A stretch of DNA of 64,000 nucleotides from Pediococcus cellicola (lineage in GTDB: Bacteria > Bacillota > Bacilli > Lactobacillales > Lactobacillaceae). Below are positions 44,418 through 54,025 of the stretch, piece by piece (the first letter of the stretch is position 1; each line of letters starts with the position of its first letter). Location of the stretch: NCBI RefSeq assembly GCF_001438655.1, contig NZ_JQBR01000002.1:92057-156056 (forward strand), written 5' to 3'. The position numbers and the translations under genes are program-made. The notes under the pieces were generated by a model, which was not told where the DNA came from, searched no databases, and saw nothing but the letters and a program-made list of their open reading frames with translations.

Positions 44418-45752
44418 ATGAATGACGAAAAAGACGAAGTGACACTAAATCGATCACTCGGTCTTTGGTCCGCATTGGCCCTAGTGATCGGGACCATCAT
44501 CGGTTCTGGTGTTTTTGTCCGCCAAGCCGCTGTTTTGGATGATGCTGGATCAACTACCAACGCTATGTTAGCTTGGTTGGCAGGTGGGGTCATCACCTTG
44601 ACCGCCGGATTAACCATCGCTGAGATTGCCTCCCAAATGCCCAAAACTGGTGGTCTCTACTATTATATGGAAAAAATTTACGGAAAAGTTTGGGGATTTC
44701 TCTCGGGATGGATGCAAATCATTATTTATGGTCCAGCGATGATCGCTTCCTTGGCAGCCTATTTGGGGATTCTCTTAGTAGATTTTTTTGACATGCCCCA
44801 CAGTTGGACCGTTCCCATTGCACTCATCACGGTCGCTTTGGTAGCCGGCTTAAATTTGTTATCCAACCGTTACGGTGCCACCTTCGCAATTGTTACCACT
44901 ATTTGTAAATTACTACCAGTCATTGCACTAATTGGTTTTGGCTTGTTTTTCGGAAAAGAAGACGCATTTGCCCAAAGTTTCAGTAGCGTTCATCAATCCG
45001 CAGGTAACTTTGGCGTTGCCATTCTAGCCACTTTGTTTGCCTTTGATGGTTGGATTCTTGTGGCTAACTTGGGTGATGAAATTAAAAACCCCGAAAAACG
45101 TCTTCCTCAAGCAATTACCATTGGAATTACTTTGGTCTTAGGAATTTATCTGCTGGTTAGTTTTGGCGTTTTCCGCAGCATGCCTGCCACACAAATTCAT
45201 GACTTAGGAATCGGCGCTATCCCTTACATGGCTGAAAAGGACTTTGGCGCAATTGGGGGTAAGCTGTTAAGTATTGGCATTATCATTTCAATCGTTGGGT
45301 GTATGAACGGTAAGATTATGACATTTCCGCGAATCATGTATGCTATGGCTCGTGATCATGAATTACCATTTGCTAAGCAACTTTCTTATCTTAATCGCCA
45401 CACACAAACGCCCATTGTCTCGGTTATCACGACTGTCGCTATTTCTGCTATTATGATTCTCTTTTTTGATGCTGACCGTCTGTCTGAACTCTGTATTTTT
45501 ACAGTTTATTGTTTTTATGTTATGACATTTGTGGGAGCCTTTATTCTGCGCAAACGCCATCCAAATCTCAAGCGTCCCTTTAGCACCCCATTTTTCCCAA
45601 TTACACCAATCATTGCCATTTTCGGGTCTTTGTTTGTAATTGTGAGTGAAATTCATTCTGATCTATTGGGCGTCTTGTTCTCTCTAGTTTTTGTTTTAAT
45701 TGGATTTCCAGTATACTATTACTGTAGAAAACATTATCAAATTCAAGACTAA
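44418..45752 (+). CDS. APC-family amino acid permease (LAT/SteT-like)
   Basis: A 444-residue protein with 12 membrane segments. The first helix has the APC motif IGTIIGSGVFVR; helix 6 carries FAFDGWILVANLGDEIKNPEKRLP, typical of L-type exchangers such as SteT. Likely exchanges serine, threonine or larger neutral amino acids. GAGGAGG precedes ATG 44418. It is followed 15 bases later by a CorA-type gene and may be co-transcribed with it. Confidence 0.87.
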   Translation: MNDEKDEVTLNRSLGLWSALALVIGTIIGSGVFVRQAAVLDDAGSTTNAMLAWLAGGVITLTAGLTIAEIASQMPKTGGLYYYMEKIYGKVWGFLSGWMQIIIYGPAMIASLAAYLGILLVDFFDMPHSWTVPIALITVALVAGLNLLSNRYGATFAIVTTICKLLPVIALIGFGLFFGKEDAFAQSFSSVHQSAGNFGVAILATLFAFDGWILVANLGDEIKNPEKRLPQAITIGITLVLGIYLLVSFGVFRSMPATQIHDLGIGAIPYMAEKDFGAIGGKLLSIGIIISIVGCMNGKIMTFPRIMYAMARDHELPFAKQLSYLNRHTQTPIVSVITTVAISAIMILFFDADRLSELCIFTVYCFYVMTFVGAFILRKRHPNLKRPFSTPFFPITPIIAIFGSLFVIVSEIHSDLLGVLFSLVFVLIGFPVYYYCRKHYQIQD

Positions 45753-45767
45753 ACAGGAGGGCACGCT

Positions 45768-46670
45768 TTGATCAAAACATATGCAGTCGATCAAAAACAT
45801 AAATTTGATTTAACGCTCGTTCAGGATTGCAGTGACGCCGAAAAGCTCCAATTAGAAGATACATTCAACATTCCGCCGGCTTTATTGGAATATGTTGATG
45901 ATAAAGATGAACCCGCACGTATTGAAATCGGGACAGATAGCGAGTATGTCTTGATGGTCTTTTGGGCACCAATGAAAGAAACCTCTCATTCAGAACCTGT
46001 GTCAGTTATCTTTTACGACGAAAAATTATTCTTATTTACTAGTTCCGAAATGGCATTCGTTAATCATACGATTGATTCGCTCTGGAATCATGCTTATGAT
46101 AAGCGAGTGGCCTTTATTTTAGATCTCATTTTACCCATTGTTAGAAAGTATATTGGCCGCGCTTCTCGCCTGGAATACCGAGCAGATCAAATCCAAGGAG
46201 ATTTAAGCATTCGAAGCCGTATGAAACACTTGGATGATTTAACCTTAGTCAATCAAGATGCTATTTACTTACGATCAGCAATACAAGAAAATTCCAGTAG
46301 TTTTGCCGAAATCAAATCCATTTCCCAAGACACTGATGTGCCTTTCGATAAAAAATGTTATCGAAAATTGCATAATATTCAACTTGAAATCAATCAGGCT
46401 AGTCGCATGATTAGCCTGATTTCTGAAAGTGTCGAACAACTAAGCAATACTTACGACCGTTTAATTAATAACAATTTAAACGATATTATGCGTTTCTTAA
46501 CGGTTTGGTCTCTATTGCTGGCGGTGCCTCCAATTGTCAGTGGCTTTTATGGAATGAATATGCACCTGCCTCTTGCAAAGGGCTCGCTAGCATGGCTGGC
46601 TTCCTTAGTGTTAACCGGAATTTTGATGTTAGGTCTTCTAATTTATCTACACAATCACCACTCTGTTTAA
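45768..46670 (+). CDS. CorA-family divalent cation transporter
   Basis: A 300-residue protein with a long cytoplasmic alpha/beta and coiled-coil part (1-235) and two C-terminal membrane helices. The signature reads YGMNMHLPLA, containing the diagnostic GMN. It carries Mg2+ or a similar ion. The start is TTG 45768, seven bases after AGGAGGG. Confidence 0.88.
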   Translation: MIKTYAVDQKHKFDLTLVQDCSDAEKLQLEDTFNIPPALLEYVDDKDEPARIEIGTDSEYVLMVFWAPMKETSHSEPVSVIFYDEKLFLFTSSEMAFVNHTIDSLWNHAYDKRVAFILDLILPIVRKYIGRASRLEYRADQIQGDLSIRSRMKHLDDLTLVNQDAIYLRSAIQENSSSFAEIKSISQDTDVPFDKKCYRKLHNIQLEINQASRMISLISESVEQLSNTYDRLINNNLNDIMRFLTVWSLLLAVPPIVSGFYGMNMHLPLAKGSLAWLASLVLTGILMLGLLIYLHNHHSV

Positions 46671-46704
46671 AAAACAAAAACCATCCCTTTTCTAGGATGG
46701 CTAA

Positions 46705-46748
46705 ACAAAAAATCCCCACAGAAATCAAGTTAATTTCTGTGGGGATTT
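46705..46748. terminator. Terminator between corA and oppA copy 4
   Basis: A perfect stem of about 16 bp (46710-46725 with 46733-46748). On the minus strand it runs into TTTTTTG, serving the second opp operon. A smaller CCATCC/GGATGG hairpin at 46681-46700 may serve corA. Confidence 0.85.
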
Positions 46749-46791
46749 CTTATTCTCTAACAGCTATGGTTCACTTAGGGGTTGGCTAAAT

Positions 46792-48558
46792 TTATTTCGA
46801 TAAGCTGTTAGATGTAACTTGGACATCAGCCCAGTTAAAGTCTTTAGAAGCATTACTCAAACTGAAGTTCTTCACACGATTGTTGACAGCGTATGATTGT
46901 ACAACTTCAACTTCTGGTACGTAAGCGGCTTCTTTATTCATATAGTTCTGCCACTCCTTGAAAGCTTTGACACGATAGTTAGTGTCGAAGGCTTTTTCAG
47001 AATCCATTTTATTCAACAACTGAGTATTCTTCTTAGAAACGAAGCGACCCATATTGAATGGTGCAGTCTCACTATACAAATCCATTTGTGATGGTTCACT
47101 CGAAAGTGACCATGCAGCTTCAAACATGTCCACATCTTTTGAGTTTGCCTGAACTTTTTCATAGAAGTTGTTCATATCCAAAAGACGTCCATTAGTCAAC
47201 GTCACACGCAAGCCAACTTTCTTCCATTGTTGGATATAGTTCTTCACAATAGCTTGAGTGTTCGAATTTCCTTGCATTTCAGCAAGATGAATTGTCAACT
47301 TCTTACCATTCTTATCTGTTCGGTAGCCATCCTTGCCCTTCTTATATCCAGCTTCATTTAACAATTTATTAGCCTTTTTAAGATTCAAAGGAAATCCTTT
47401 GGCACTCTTATCCTGATATTCAGAAAAAGCAGATGGAATCAAAGTCGTTAATCGACTGCCCAAACCATTACTAAATTTCTTTTCAACGGCATCAATGTTC
47501 ATGGCATAAGCAATGGCTTGACGTAGTTTAGGATCAGCCATCTTAGCATTCTTATTCATGACATTCTTACCAGTCTTAGCATCGTATTTACCTAAGTTAA
47601 ATCCTAGGTAATCATATGCTAAAGCTTTTTTCCCAGTAAAGGTATATCCAGAGGTGTTTTTGACTTTACCGTATGTGGATGAACCCAAGCCAAAAGTAAC
47701 ATCATACTTATGTGCTTTGAGTGCAGCTGCAATGGAGTCTGGTGAGACAACCTGCATATCAATTTCCTTTAGCTTAGGTGTCCCTTTATAATAGTATGTG
47801 TTTGGTACCCATTTGACGGACTCACCAGAGACTTCCTTAGCAAGTTTGAATGGTCCAAAGAATAAGGGATGTTTACGTACTTGATCAGAACTTGCTAATT
47901 TCTTGAAAGGTACATTCTTAATATAGTGATAAGGTTCAGCAGTTTCCCAGAAATAGCCATTACCAGAAGTCTTCATTCCAGGTTTCATCACTTTAAAATG
48001 AAGCACAACTGTGCGCTTGTTTTTAACTTGAACTCCCGAAATATCCTTGGCCTTACCATCATGATAAGCGGCAATTCCTTGAATATTAGCAATACTCCCT
48101 GTGTAATATTGAGAAGCGGTCCCTTTATTAGCCAAAACTTTATAAGCATAAGCCACATCTTGAGCTACCAAAGGCTTGCCATCTGACCATTTAACTTTCG
48201 GGTTAATTTTGATAGTTGCTGTCTTTGCTTTTTGGTTTAGTCGTAAATTAGCAGCCCCGCCGTCAACAATCTTAAAATCTTTATTGACCGCAAACAAACC
48301 TTCATTACCAAATTGCATCATGTCGGTATCTTCCGCATTAGTAGTTAACGCATTATCCCAAATACCTTTAAACGCAGCTGTATTCACTTCTGCCACTTTC
48401 AAGGTACCGCCGCTAATTGCCTTTTTCTTTGACGAATAACTTAATGGCAATGTTGGTTTCTTGGAACTTGTACTAGAAGCTGACTTGCTATTACCACAAG
48501 CAGCTAAACTCAGTGCAGCCAAAACAGCGACTGCTCCGATACTCCATTTTTTGCTCAT
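46792..48558 (-). CDS. oppA: Oligopeptide-binding lipoprotein of the second Opp system
   Basis: A 588-residue family 5 binding protein. Signal MSKKWSIGAVAVLAALSLAACG with a lipobox cysteine. It is clearly different from the three OppA copies at 37-42.6 kb. It is the last gene of oppD-F-B-C-A, after a 102-base gap, so it may also have its own promoter. Confidence 0.9.
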   Translation of the reverse strand: MSKKWSIGAVAVLAALSLAACGNSKSASSTSSKKPTLPLSYSSKKKAISGGTLKVAEVNTAAFKGIWDNALTTNAEDTDMMQFGNEGLFAVNKDFKIVDGGAANLRLNQKAKTATIKINPKVKWSDGKPLVAQDVAYAYKVLANKGTASQYYTGSIANIQGIAAYHDGKAKDISGVQVKNKRTVVLHFKVMKPGMKTSGNGYFWETAEPYHYIKNVPFKKLASSDQVRKHPLFFGPFKLAKEVSGESVKWVPNTYYYKGTPKLKEIDMQVVSPDSIAAALKAHKYDVTFGLGSSTYGKVKNTSGYTFTGKKALAYDYLGFNLGKYDAKTGKNVMNKNAKMADPKLRQAIAYAMNIDAVEKKFSNGLGSRLTTLIPSAFSEYQDKSAKGFPLNLKKANKLLNEAGYKKGKDGYRTDKNGKKLTIHLAEMQGNSNTQAIVKNYIQQWKKVGLRVTLTNGRLLDMNNFYEKVQANSKDVDMFEAAWSLSSEPSQMDLYSETAPFNMGRFVSKKNTQLLNKMDSEKAFDTNYRVKAFKEWQNYMNKEAAYVPEVEVVQSYAVNNRVKNFSLSNASKDFNWADVQVTSNSLSK

Positions 48559-48660
48559 ATTGATCTCCCCTTTTATGTAGTTTCAACATAATAATTAATG
48601 AAAACGAACTACCCAACCATTATTTGTGATTTAAGCATCACTTCTCTCAGTGTATTTTTT

Positions 48661-49554
48661 CTAACCACGTCGTTGTTGCGCATCGCCTGCTCGACGCAAT
48701 GCTTGGCCGATATAACTGATACTTAAAGTCAAGGCCAAAATTAAAATTGCGGCTGGCAACCAGACCCATGGCTTGCTACCAATGACGTCTGGATCCTGTG
48801 CGTAACTAATCAACGTTCCCAAACTAGGTGTACTTTCAGGAAGGCCGAAGCCCAAGAAGCTTAATCCTGTTTCAATTCCAATATTGCCAGCAAAACTCAA
48901 TGTGGTGTCCACAATAATGATTGAACTCAGATTGGGAAGCACTTCGCGGAATAAAATCACAAAATCGTTTGTTCCCGATGTCCTCGACGCTGCCACGTAA
49001 TCTTTTTTGGATTCAGACAGTGCTTTGCTTCGAATCAACCTTGCTGTACTTAACCACATAAAGCACGACATAATCACGATAAAGTTCCAAGCATTATATT
49101 TTGGAATGATCGTAACCAAAACAATGATGATCATAATTTCAGGTAAGATATTAATAAAATCATAAATCCGCATCATGCCGTTATCTAACCAGCCACCATA
49201 AAACCCTGAGATCATCCCGTATACAATCCCAAAAAGGGATGAAATTATTGTAACTGCAAACCCAATGGTAATTGAATTTCGGGCACCAACAACTAACATT
49301 TTCAACCCATCACGACCACCTTCGTCAGCCCCAAGAATGAAACCATCTTGGCCCGGCCGATCATATTGCGCGAAAATATTAACATTGGTTACTTTTTCAA
49401 GATTTAAAGTTGCGGCATAAATAAAAATAACTAAAATCAAAACAATTGTAAAAATTAGTGAAAACATGGCCACCCGGTCGTGTTTGAACTCTTGCCAAAT
49501 TACTTGCGCATTCGAAGGAGTTTTAACGGCATCTTTTTCTTTTGAATTTGTCAT
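48661..49554 (-). CDS. oppC: Oligopeptide ABC transporter permease OppC (second system)
   Basis: A 297-residue permease. N-terminal helix MFSLIFTIVLILVIFIYAATL, then an outer loop with FILGADEGGRDGLKMLVVGAR, and the EAA-type loop YVAASRTSGTNDFVILFREVLPNL. Begins 12 bases after oppB. Confidence 0.9.
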   Translation of the reverse strand: MTNSKEKDAVKTPSNAQVIWQEFKHDRVAMFSLIFTIVLILVIFIYAATLNLEKVTNVNIFAQYDRPGQDGFILGADEGGRDGLKMLVVGARNSITIGFAVTIISSLFGIVYGMISGFYGGWLDNGMMRIYDFINILPEIMIIIVLVTIIPKYNAWNFIVIMSCFMWLSTARLIRSKALSESKKDYVAASRTSGTNDFVILFREVLPNLSSIIIVDTTLSFAGNIGIETGLSFLGFGLPESTPSLGTLISYAQDPDVIGSKPWVWLPAAILILALTLSISYIGQALRRAGDAQQRRG

Positions 49555-49566
49555 GTGCGCTCCCTC

Positions 49567-50523
49567 CTATTTAATCCGAATTCGTGGATCCACAATACTC
49601 ATAATGATGTCAGATAATAGCGTCCCGAATAAGGCCAAAATGCCATAAATCATAACGAGAGCGGTAATCACTGAAAAATCTCGATTGCTGATCGAATTAA
49701 TAAACAGCTGCCCCATTCCGGGATAAGTGAAGATCTGTTCCACGAAAACTGATCCTCCTAATAAACCTGTAATGGAATACCCCATAAATGCTGCAATTGG
49801 TAGCAGAGAATTCCTCAAAATATGACGAGAAAAGACCTTTCTTTCTGGGACACCTTTAGCACGTGCGGTAGCTACCATGTCTTGATGTTTTTGATCTACG
49901 ATTTCGCTTCTTAAATATTGAACTGTCCCCGTTGTGGATAACAGGGCGGTTAAAACTCCTGGCAAAATCAAATGATAAAAACGACTAAACACACTGCCAA
50001 ACCCACTCGCACTTAGAGAAACTGAACCACCACTTGGGAACCAACCTAACACGTAACCGAAAAGCCAAAGACCTAAAACTAAGAAGACGAATAGTGGAAT
50101 CGCATAGGTCACGTAATTAAAAAACATAATGCCGCGGTCTAAATTTGTGTCTTCATATCGTCCGGCAAGCAACCCCAATGGAATTGCAATCAAATACGTT
50201 AAAATAACGGTAAAAAGTGACAACCATAAGGTATTGACAGCCCGAACACCAATCACGGCCATGACTGGTTCCTTGAATTGATAACTCGTACCAAAATTAC
50301 CATGGAACATATTCACTACCCAGTGAAAATACTGCGTATACCATGGATCATATAGTCCGGCCTGTACTTTCAATGCATGCAGTTGAGAAGCATCCGTTTG
50401 TGGGGTAATGGACCCAGTAAAGGGATCTCCAGGCATAAACTTAGCCAAAATGAAAACCAACACACTTAAGATAATGATTTGTGGAATCATGATGATGATT
50501 CGACGTAAAATAGTTTTCCACAT
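49567..50523 (-). CDS. oppB: Oligopeptide ABC transporter permease OppB (second system)
   Basis: A 318-residue permease. N-terminal helix IIIMIPQIIILSVLVFILAKF followed by MPGDPF, and the EAA-type loop MVATARAKGVPERKVFSRHILRNSLLPI. Begins five bases after oppF. Confidence 0.9.
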   Translation of the reverse strand: MWKTILRRIIIMIPQIIILSVLVFILAKFMPGDPFTGSITPQTDASQLHALKVQAGLYDPWYTQYFHWVVNMFHGNFGTSYQFKEPVMAVIGVRAVNTLWLSLFTVILTYLIAIPLGLLAGRYEDTNLDRGIMFFNYVTYAIPLFVFLVLGLWLFGYVLGWFPSGGSVSLSASGFGSVFSRFYHLILPGVLTALLSTTGTVQYLRSEIVDQKHQDMVATARAKGVPERKVFSRHILRNSLLPIAAFMGYSITGLLGGSVFVEQIFTYPGMGQLFINSISNRDFSVITALVMIYGILALFGTLLSDIIMSIVDPRIRIK

Positions 50524-50528
50524 AAGCT

Positions 50529-51476
50529 TTACTCCCCCTTCACTTGATCTTCTGGAAGAGCTACTGAGTGAGTCTCAGAAACCTTTTGAAGCGGTAGTAC
50601 TCGTCCGTTTTTGTCGTAGTAACGACTTTGTTCAGTATCAAACACTTTTTCGACTTCTTTACGATGCTTTCTTTGCGCATCCCGCTCATCAACATGAATA
50701 TCTGGAATAGCAGCAAGTAACCGTTTGGTATAAATATGTTGTGGGTGGTTATAAATATCATCCCTTGTCCCCAATTCAACAAATCGACCACGATGCATGA
50801 TTGCCATGCTGTCACACATATGTCGAACAACACCTAAATCATGAGAAATAAATAAATAACTAATGTTGAACTGCTTTTGAATTTCTTGCATATAATTTAG
50901 GACTTGCGCCTGAACTGATAAATCAAGCGCAGAAACCGGCTCGTCAGCAATCACTAATTTAGGATTAGTACTAATGGCCCTGGCAACCCCAATTCGTTGT
51001 CTTTGGCCACCTGAAAATTCAAAGGGATATTTGAATAAATCGTCGTCGCCTAAACCAACTGTATCTAAAAGTTCACGCACCCGATGTTTTTCCTCGGTAT
51101 CACTCAATTTTTCAAAGTTACGTAAAGGTTCGGCAATAATATCATAAATTCTTTTTTTAGGATTCAAACTTGATAATGAATCTTGAAAAATCATTTGCAC
51201 GTCACGATTGTAGTGCTGTTCTTTACGTTCATGCCTAGTAGATACATCGTGACCATCAAATAAAATTTTTCCCGAAGTAATCTTTTCCAAACCAATAATT
51301 GAACGTCCAATCGTGGTTTTTCCTGATCCCGTTTCCCCAATCAAACCATATGTTTGGCCAGGTTCAATTTCAAAACTCACACCATCCACGGCATAGACGT
51401 AATCGTGAATGCGATTAAAAAATCCAGATCGGATTGGGTAGTGTACCTTTAAGTCTTTAACTTCAACTAAACTCAT
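50529..51476 (-). CDS. oppF: Oligopeptide ABC transporter ATP-binding protein OppF (second system)
   Basis: A 315-residue ABC ATPase: Walker A GETGSGKTTIGRS, signature SGGQRQRIGVARAI, Walker B KLVIADEPVSALD, and the OppF-type end YTKRLLAAIPDIH. Its ATG overlaps the oppD stop by one base (TAATG), implying coupled translation. Confidence 0.9.
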   Translation of the reverse strand: MSLVEVKDLKVHYPIRSGFFNRIHDYVYAVDGVSFEIEPGQTYGLIGETGSGKTTIGRSIIGLEKITSGKILFDGHDVSTRHERKEQHYNRDVQMIFQDSLSSLNPKKRIYDIIAEPLRNFEKLSDTEEKHRVRELLDTVGLGDDDLFKYPFEFSGGQRQRIGVARAISTNPKLVIADEPVSALDLSVQAQVLNYMQEIQKQFNISYLFISHDLGVVRHMCDSMAIMHRGRFVELGTRDDIYNHPQHIYTKRLLAAIPDIHVDERDAQRKHRKEVEKVFDTEQSRYYDKNGRVLPLQKVSETHSVALPEDQVKGE

Positions 51477-52474
51477 TAAACGGCCTCCCCATTTTCAAAT
51501 TCAAAGTTTTGATAACAGGTACACAACACAAAGTGACCCTTTTCTGGCTCATGCATCGTCGGAATTTTTTCATGAGCGCTCTCTGGAATCCACGGAATTC
51601 GTGGTGCAAACCGGCAACCATCATGAGGCATTTTTGTGAGTGCCGGCACTGAGCCTTCAATCGCATATAGCCGGTCTCCAGGATGATCCGCTTGTGGGAT
51701 CGACTTCAGTAGTGACCGTGTATACGGATGCAGGGGATGATTAAAGATTTGTGAAACACTCCCGCGTTCCACAACCTGCCCTGCGTACATCACAACTACT
51801 TCATCAGCGGTATCTGCCACTACGCCTAAGTCATGGGTGATTAGGATGATTCCAGCATGATTCTGCTTTTGAATATTTCTTAATAAATCCAAGATTTGAG
51901 CTTGAATGGTAACATCTAAAGCGGTAGTTGGCTCATCAGCAATAATCAATTCTGGCTTGCAAGCAATCGCAATGGCAATAATAATTCGTTGACGCATGCC
52001 ACCTGATAATTCATGTGGAAATTGGCGTGCCACCCGTTCTGGATGCTCCAAGCCCACCTGATCTAATAATTCCAAAACAATTTTATGCTTTTTTTCACTT
52101 GAGTAATCCGTATGGTAGTCAAGAACTTCACGCACTTGATCTTCAATTCGCATCAAAGGATTCAAGGCAGCTAATGGGTCTTGAAAAATCATTCCCATTT
52201 CACTACCACGTAATTGATCAAATTGTTCGGGTGATGCCCCAACCAACTCCCGATTTTCAAAACCAATGTGGCCCGAAATTCTGGTTCTTTTTAAATCATG
52301 TAGCCCAATGATACTTTTAGCTAAGGTTGTCTTACCACAACCAGATTCACCGACAATTGCCAGAATTTCATCCTTATGTATTTTTAAAGAGACATCATCA
52401 ACAGCGTCATAGTATTTGGTACCACGTTTAAATGACGTGTGCAGATGGTCGATCGTTAAAAGTTCTTCTCCCAT
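51476..52474 (-). CDS. oppD: Oligopeptide ABC transporter ATP-binding protein OppD (second system)
   Basis: A 332-residue ABC ATPase: Walker A GESGCGKTTLAKS, signature SGGMRQRIIIAIAI, Walker B ELIIADEPTTALD, and the OppD C-terminal region with Cys and FAPRIPWIPE. ATG 52474 is nine bases after GGAGGAG; the in-frame ATG at 52492 precedes that site. First gene of D-F-B-C-A, the order known from Lactobacillus delbrueckii. Confidence 0.9.
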   Translation of the reverse strand: MGEELLTIDHLHTSFKRGTKYYDAVDDVSLKIHKDEILAIVGESGCGKTTLAKSIIGLHDLKRTRISGHIGFENRELVGASPEQFDQLRGSEMGMIFQDPLAALNPLMRIEDQVREVLDYHTDYSSEKKHKIVLELLDQVGLEHPERVARQFPHELSGGMRQRIIIAIAIACKPELIIADEPTTALDVTIQAQILDLLRNIQKQNHAGIILITHDLGVVADTADEVVVMYAGQVVERGSVSQIFNHPLHPYTRSLLKSIPQADHPGDRLYAIEGSVPALTKMPHDGCRFAPRIPWIPESAHEKIPTMHEPEKGHFVLCTCYQNFEFENGEAV

Positions 52475-52539
52475 ATTGAACAACTCCTCCATTCCAGCAA
52501 TTAATTAAAATAAAATTAATAAAATTAAGATTTGATAAT

Positions 52540-52567
52540 ATTATAGTTCTCTCTCATTTAATTGCAA
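52540..52567 (-). promoter_or_regulatory. Promoter of the second opp operon
   Basis: On the minus strand TTGCAA (complement of 52562-52567) and TATAAT (complement of 52540-52545) are separated by 16 bases. Confidence 0.65.
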
Positions 52568-52652
52568 CCTTTTTTTCAATGGTAGTATTAGCTAAAACGA
52601 AATTGCGGCTGTCTAAACGCCGTTATGATGGGATTGCATTTTTTAAACCAAC

Positions 52653-52690
52653 AAAAAAAAGACTCATAATGCTTTCACATTACAAGTCTT
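52653..52690 (-). terminator. Terminator of the gln operon
   Basis: AAGACT-ATAATG pairs with CATTA-AAGTCTT around a short loop, followed on the minus strand by eight T. Confidence 0.8.
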
Positions 52691-52719
52691 AATTTAAGAA
52701 TTTAATTTGTTTTTCAAAT

Positions 52720-53373
52720 TTATGCTAAGCGTCGTTCTAAATAGTGAGACAAAATAGACAACAGATAACAAACGACGAAATACATGACTGCTAAAGCTAA
52801 GAACATCGGTAGAATGTAATTGCTGTTTTGCCCATAAATAATCTGTGCATGATACATCAAATCGGGCAACACGATAATCGTTGCTAACGAAGTATCCTTG
52901 ATAAGTGAAATAAACTGACTCACGATTGTTGGAATCATTTTCTTTTGTGCCTGAGGTAAGACAATGTGCCACATTGCTTGCCAATATGAAAGGCCGTTTG
53001 CACGTGCCCCTTCCATCTGTCCAGGATCAACCGCACTAATTCCACTGCGAATAATTTCTGCCAACATGGCTGACTCGAAAATGCTCATTGCCAAAATGGA
53101 AGACCAAATTGGATTCAACCGAACCCCAATATTAGGCAATCCAAAGTAAGTGAAGAAAATAATCAGCAATAAGGGTAAATTACGAATTAAATCGATCACA
53201 AATCCCACAATTGCCGAAACGTATTTCAACTTAATATAACGAATCAAGCCTAAAATTGCACCAAGGATATAACTCAAAATAATCGAAATCACCGATACTT
53301 CAATGGTTATCCACAAACCTTCTAACAAGTATCGTGCATTAACCCACGAATAAGCATCAATAAAGTTTTGCAT
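52720..53373 (-). CDS. glnP: Polar amino acid ABC transporter permease (GlnP type)
   Basis: A 217-residue HisMQ-family permease with about five helices and the EAA-type loop GQMEGARANGLSYWQAMWHIVLPQ. With the next permease it forms a heterodimeric channel, likely for glutamine or glutamate. Last gene of the operon. Confidence 0.85.
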   Translation of the reverse strand: MQNFIDAYSWVNARYLLEGLWITIEVSVISIILSYILGAILGLIRYIKLKYVSAIVGFVIDLIRNLPLLLIIFFTYFGLPNIGVRLNPIWSSILAMSIFESAMLAEIIRSGISAVDPGQMEGARANGLSYWQAMWHIVLPQAQKKMIPTIVSQFISLIKDTSLATIIVLPDLMYHAQIIYGQNSNYILPMFLALAVMYFVVCYLLSILSHYLERRLA

Positions 53374-53386
53374 TTTTCTTCACCTC

Positions 53387-54025
53387 CTAGTCCAAGCGCT
53401 TTTCGAGATAACGCATGTAATAGCTCAACGGCATGGTAATGATCAGGTACAAAACACCCACAACGAAGTACGCATTCAGCGTATCAAAACTTGTGGAAGC
53501 AATGGTATTCCCTTGATACATCAAATCAAACCCAGCTACAAAGGCTAAGACTGATGAATTTTTGACCAAATTAATAAACTGATTACCTAGTGGCGGAATC
53601 ACAATCCGAAATGCTTGTGGCAGCACTATGTAACGCATGGCTTGCGTAAATGTCATCCCATTTGCTCGAGATCCTTCCATTTGACCAGGATCCACAGATT
53701 GAATGCCAGAACGCACAGTTTCAGCAATAAACGCGGAGGTATAAATGGTTAATCCGATGGTTCCGGCTGTAAATCCATTAACTTTCACGAAAAACATCGG
53801 GATGACAACATAAAAGAACATCGTAATAACTAGCAATGGAATATTACGGAAAATTTCGATATAGATACGGGCAATAATGCGTAACGTTTTGCTAGGGACA
53901 ACTTCAAAAATCGCGAAAAACGACCCAATGATGAGACTGAAAAACAGGGCCAAAATACTGCACAATAATGTCTGACCCAACCCATAGAGAAGGTCCTGCC
54001 AATGATTTGTGATAATACTAATCAT
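53387..54025 (-). CDS. glnM: Polar amino acid ABC transporter permease (GlnM type)
   Basis: A 212-residue HisMQ-family permease. EAA-type loop GQMEGSRANGMTFTQAMRYIVLPQ. Its ATG overlaps the stop of the binding-protein gene by four bases. It is the partner of the permease at 52720. Confidence 0.85.
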   Translation of the reverse strand: MISIITNHWQDLLYGLGQTLLCSILALFFSLIIGSFFAIFEVVPSKTLRIIARIYIEIFRNIPLLVITMFFYVVIPMFFVKVNGFTAGTIGLTIYTSAFIAETVRSGIQSVDPGQMEGSRANGMTFTQAMRYIVLPQAFRIVIPPLGNQFINLVKNSSVLAFVAGFDLMYQGNTIASTSFDTLNAYFVVGVLYLIITMPLSYYMRYLEKRLD

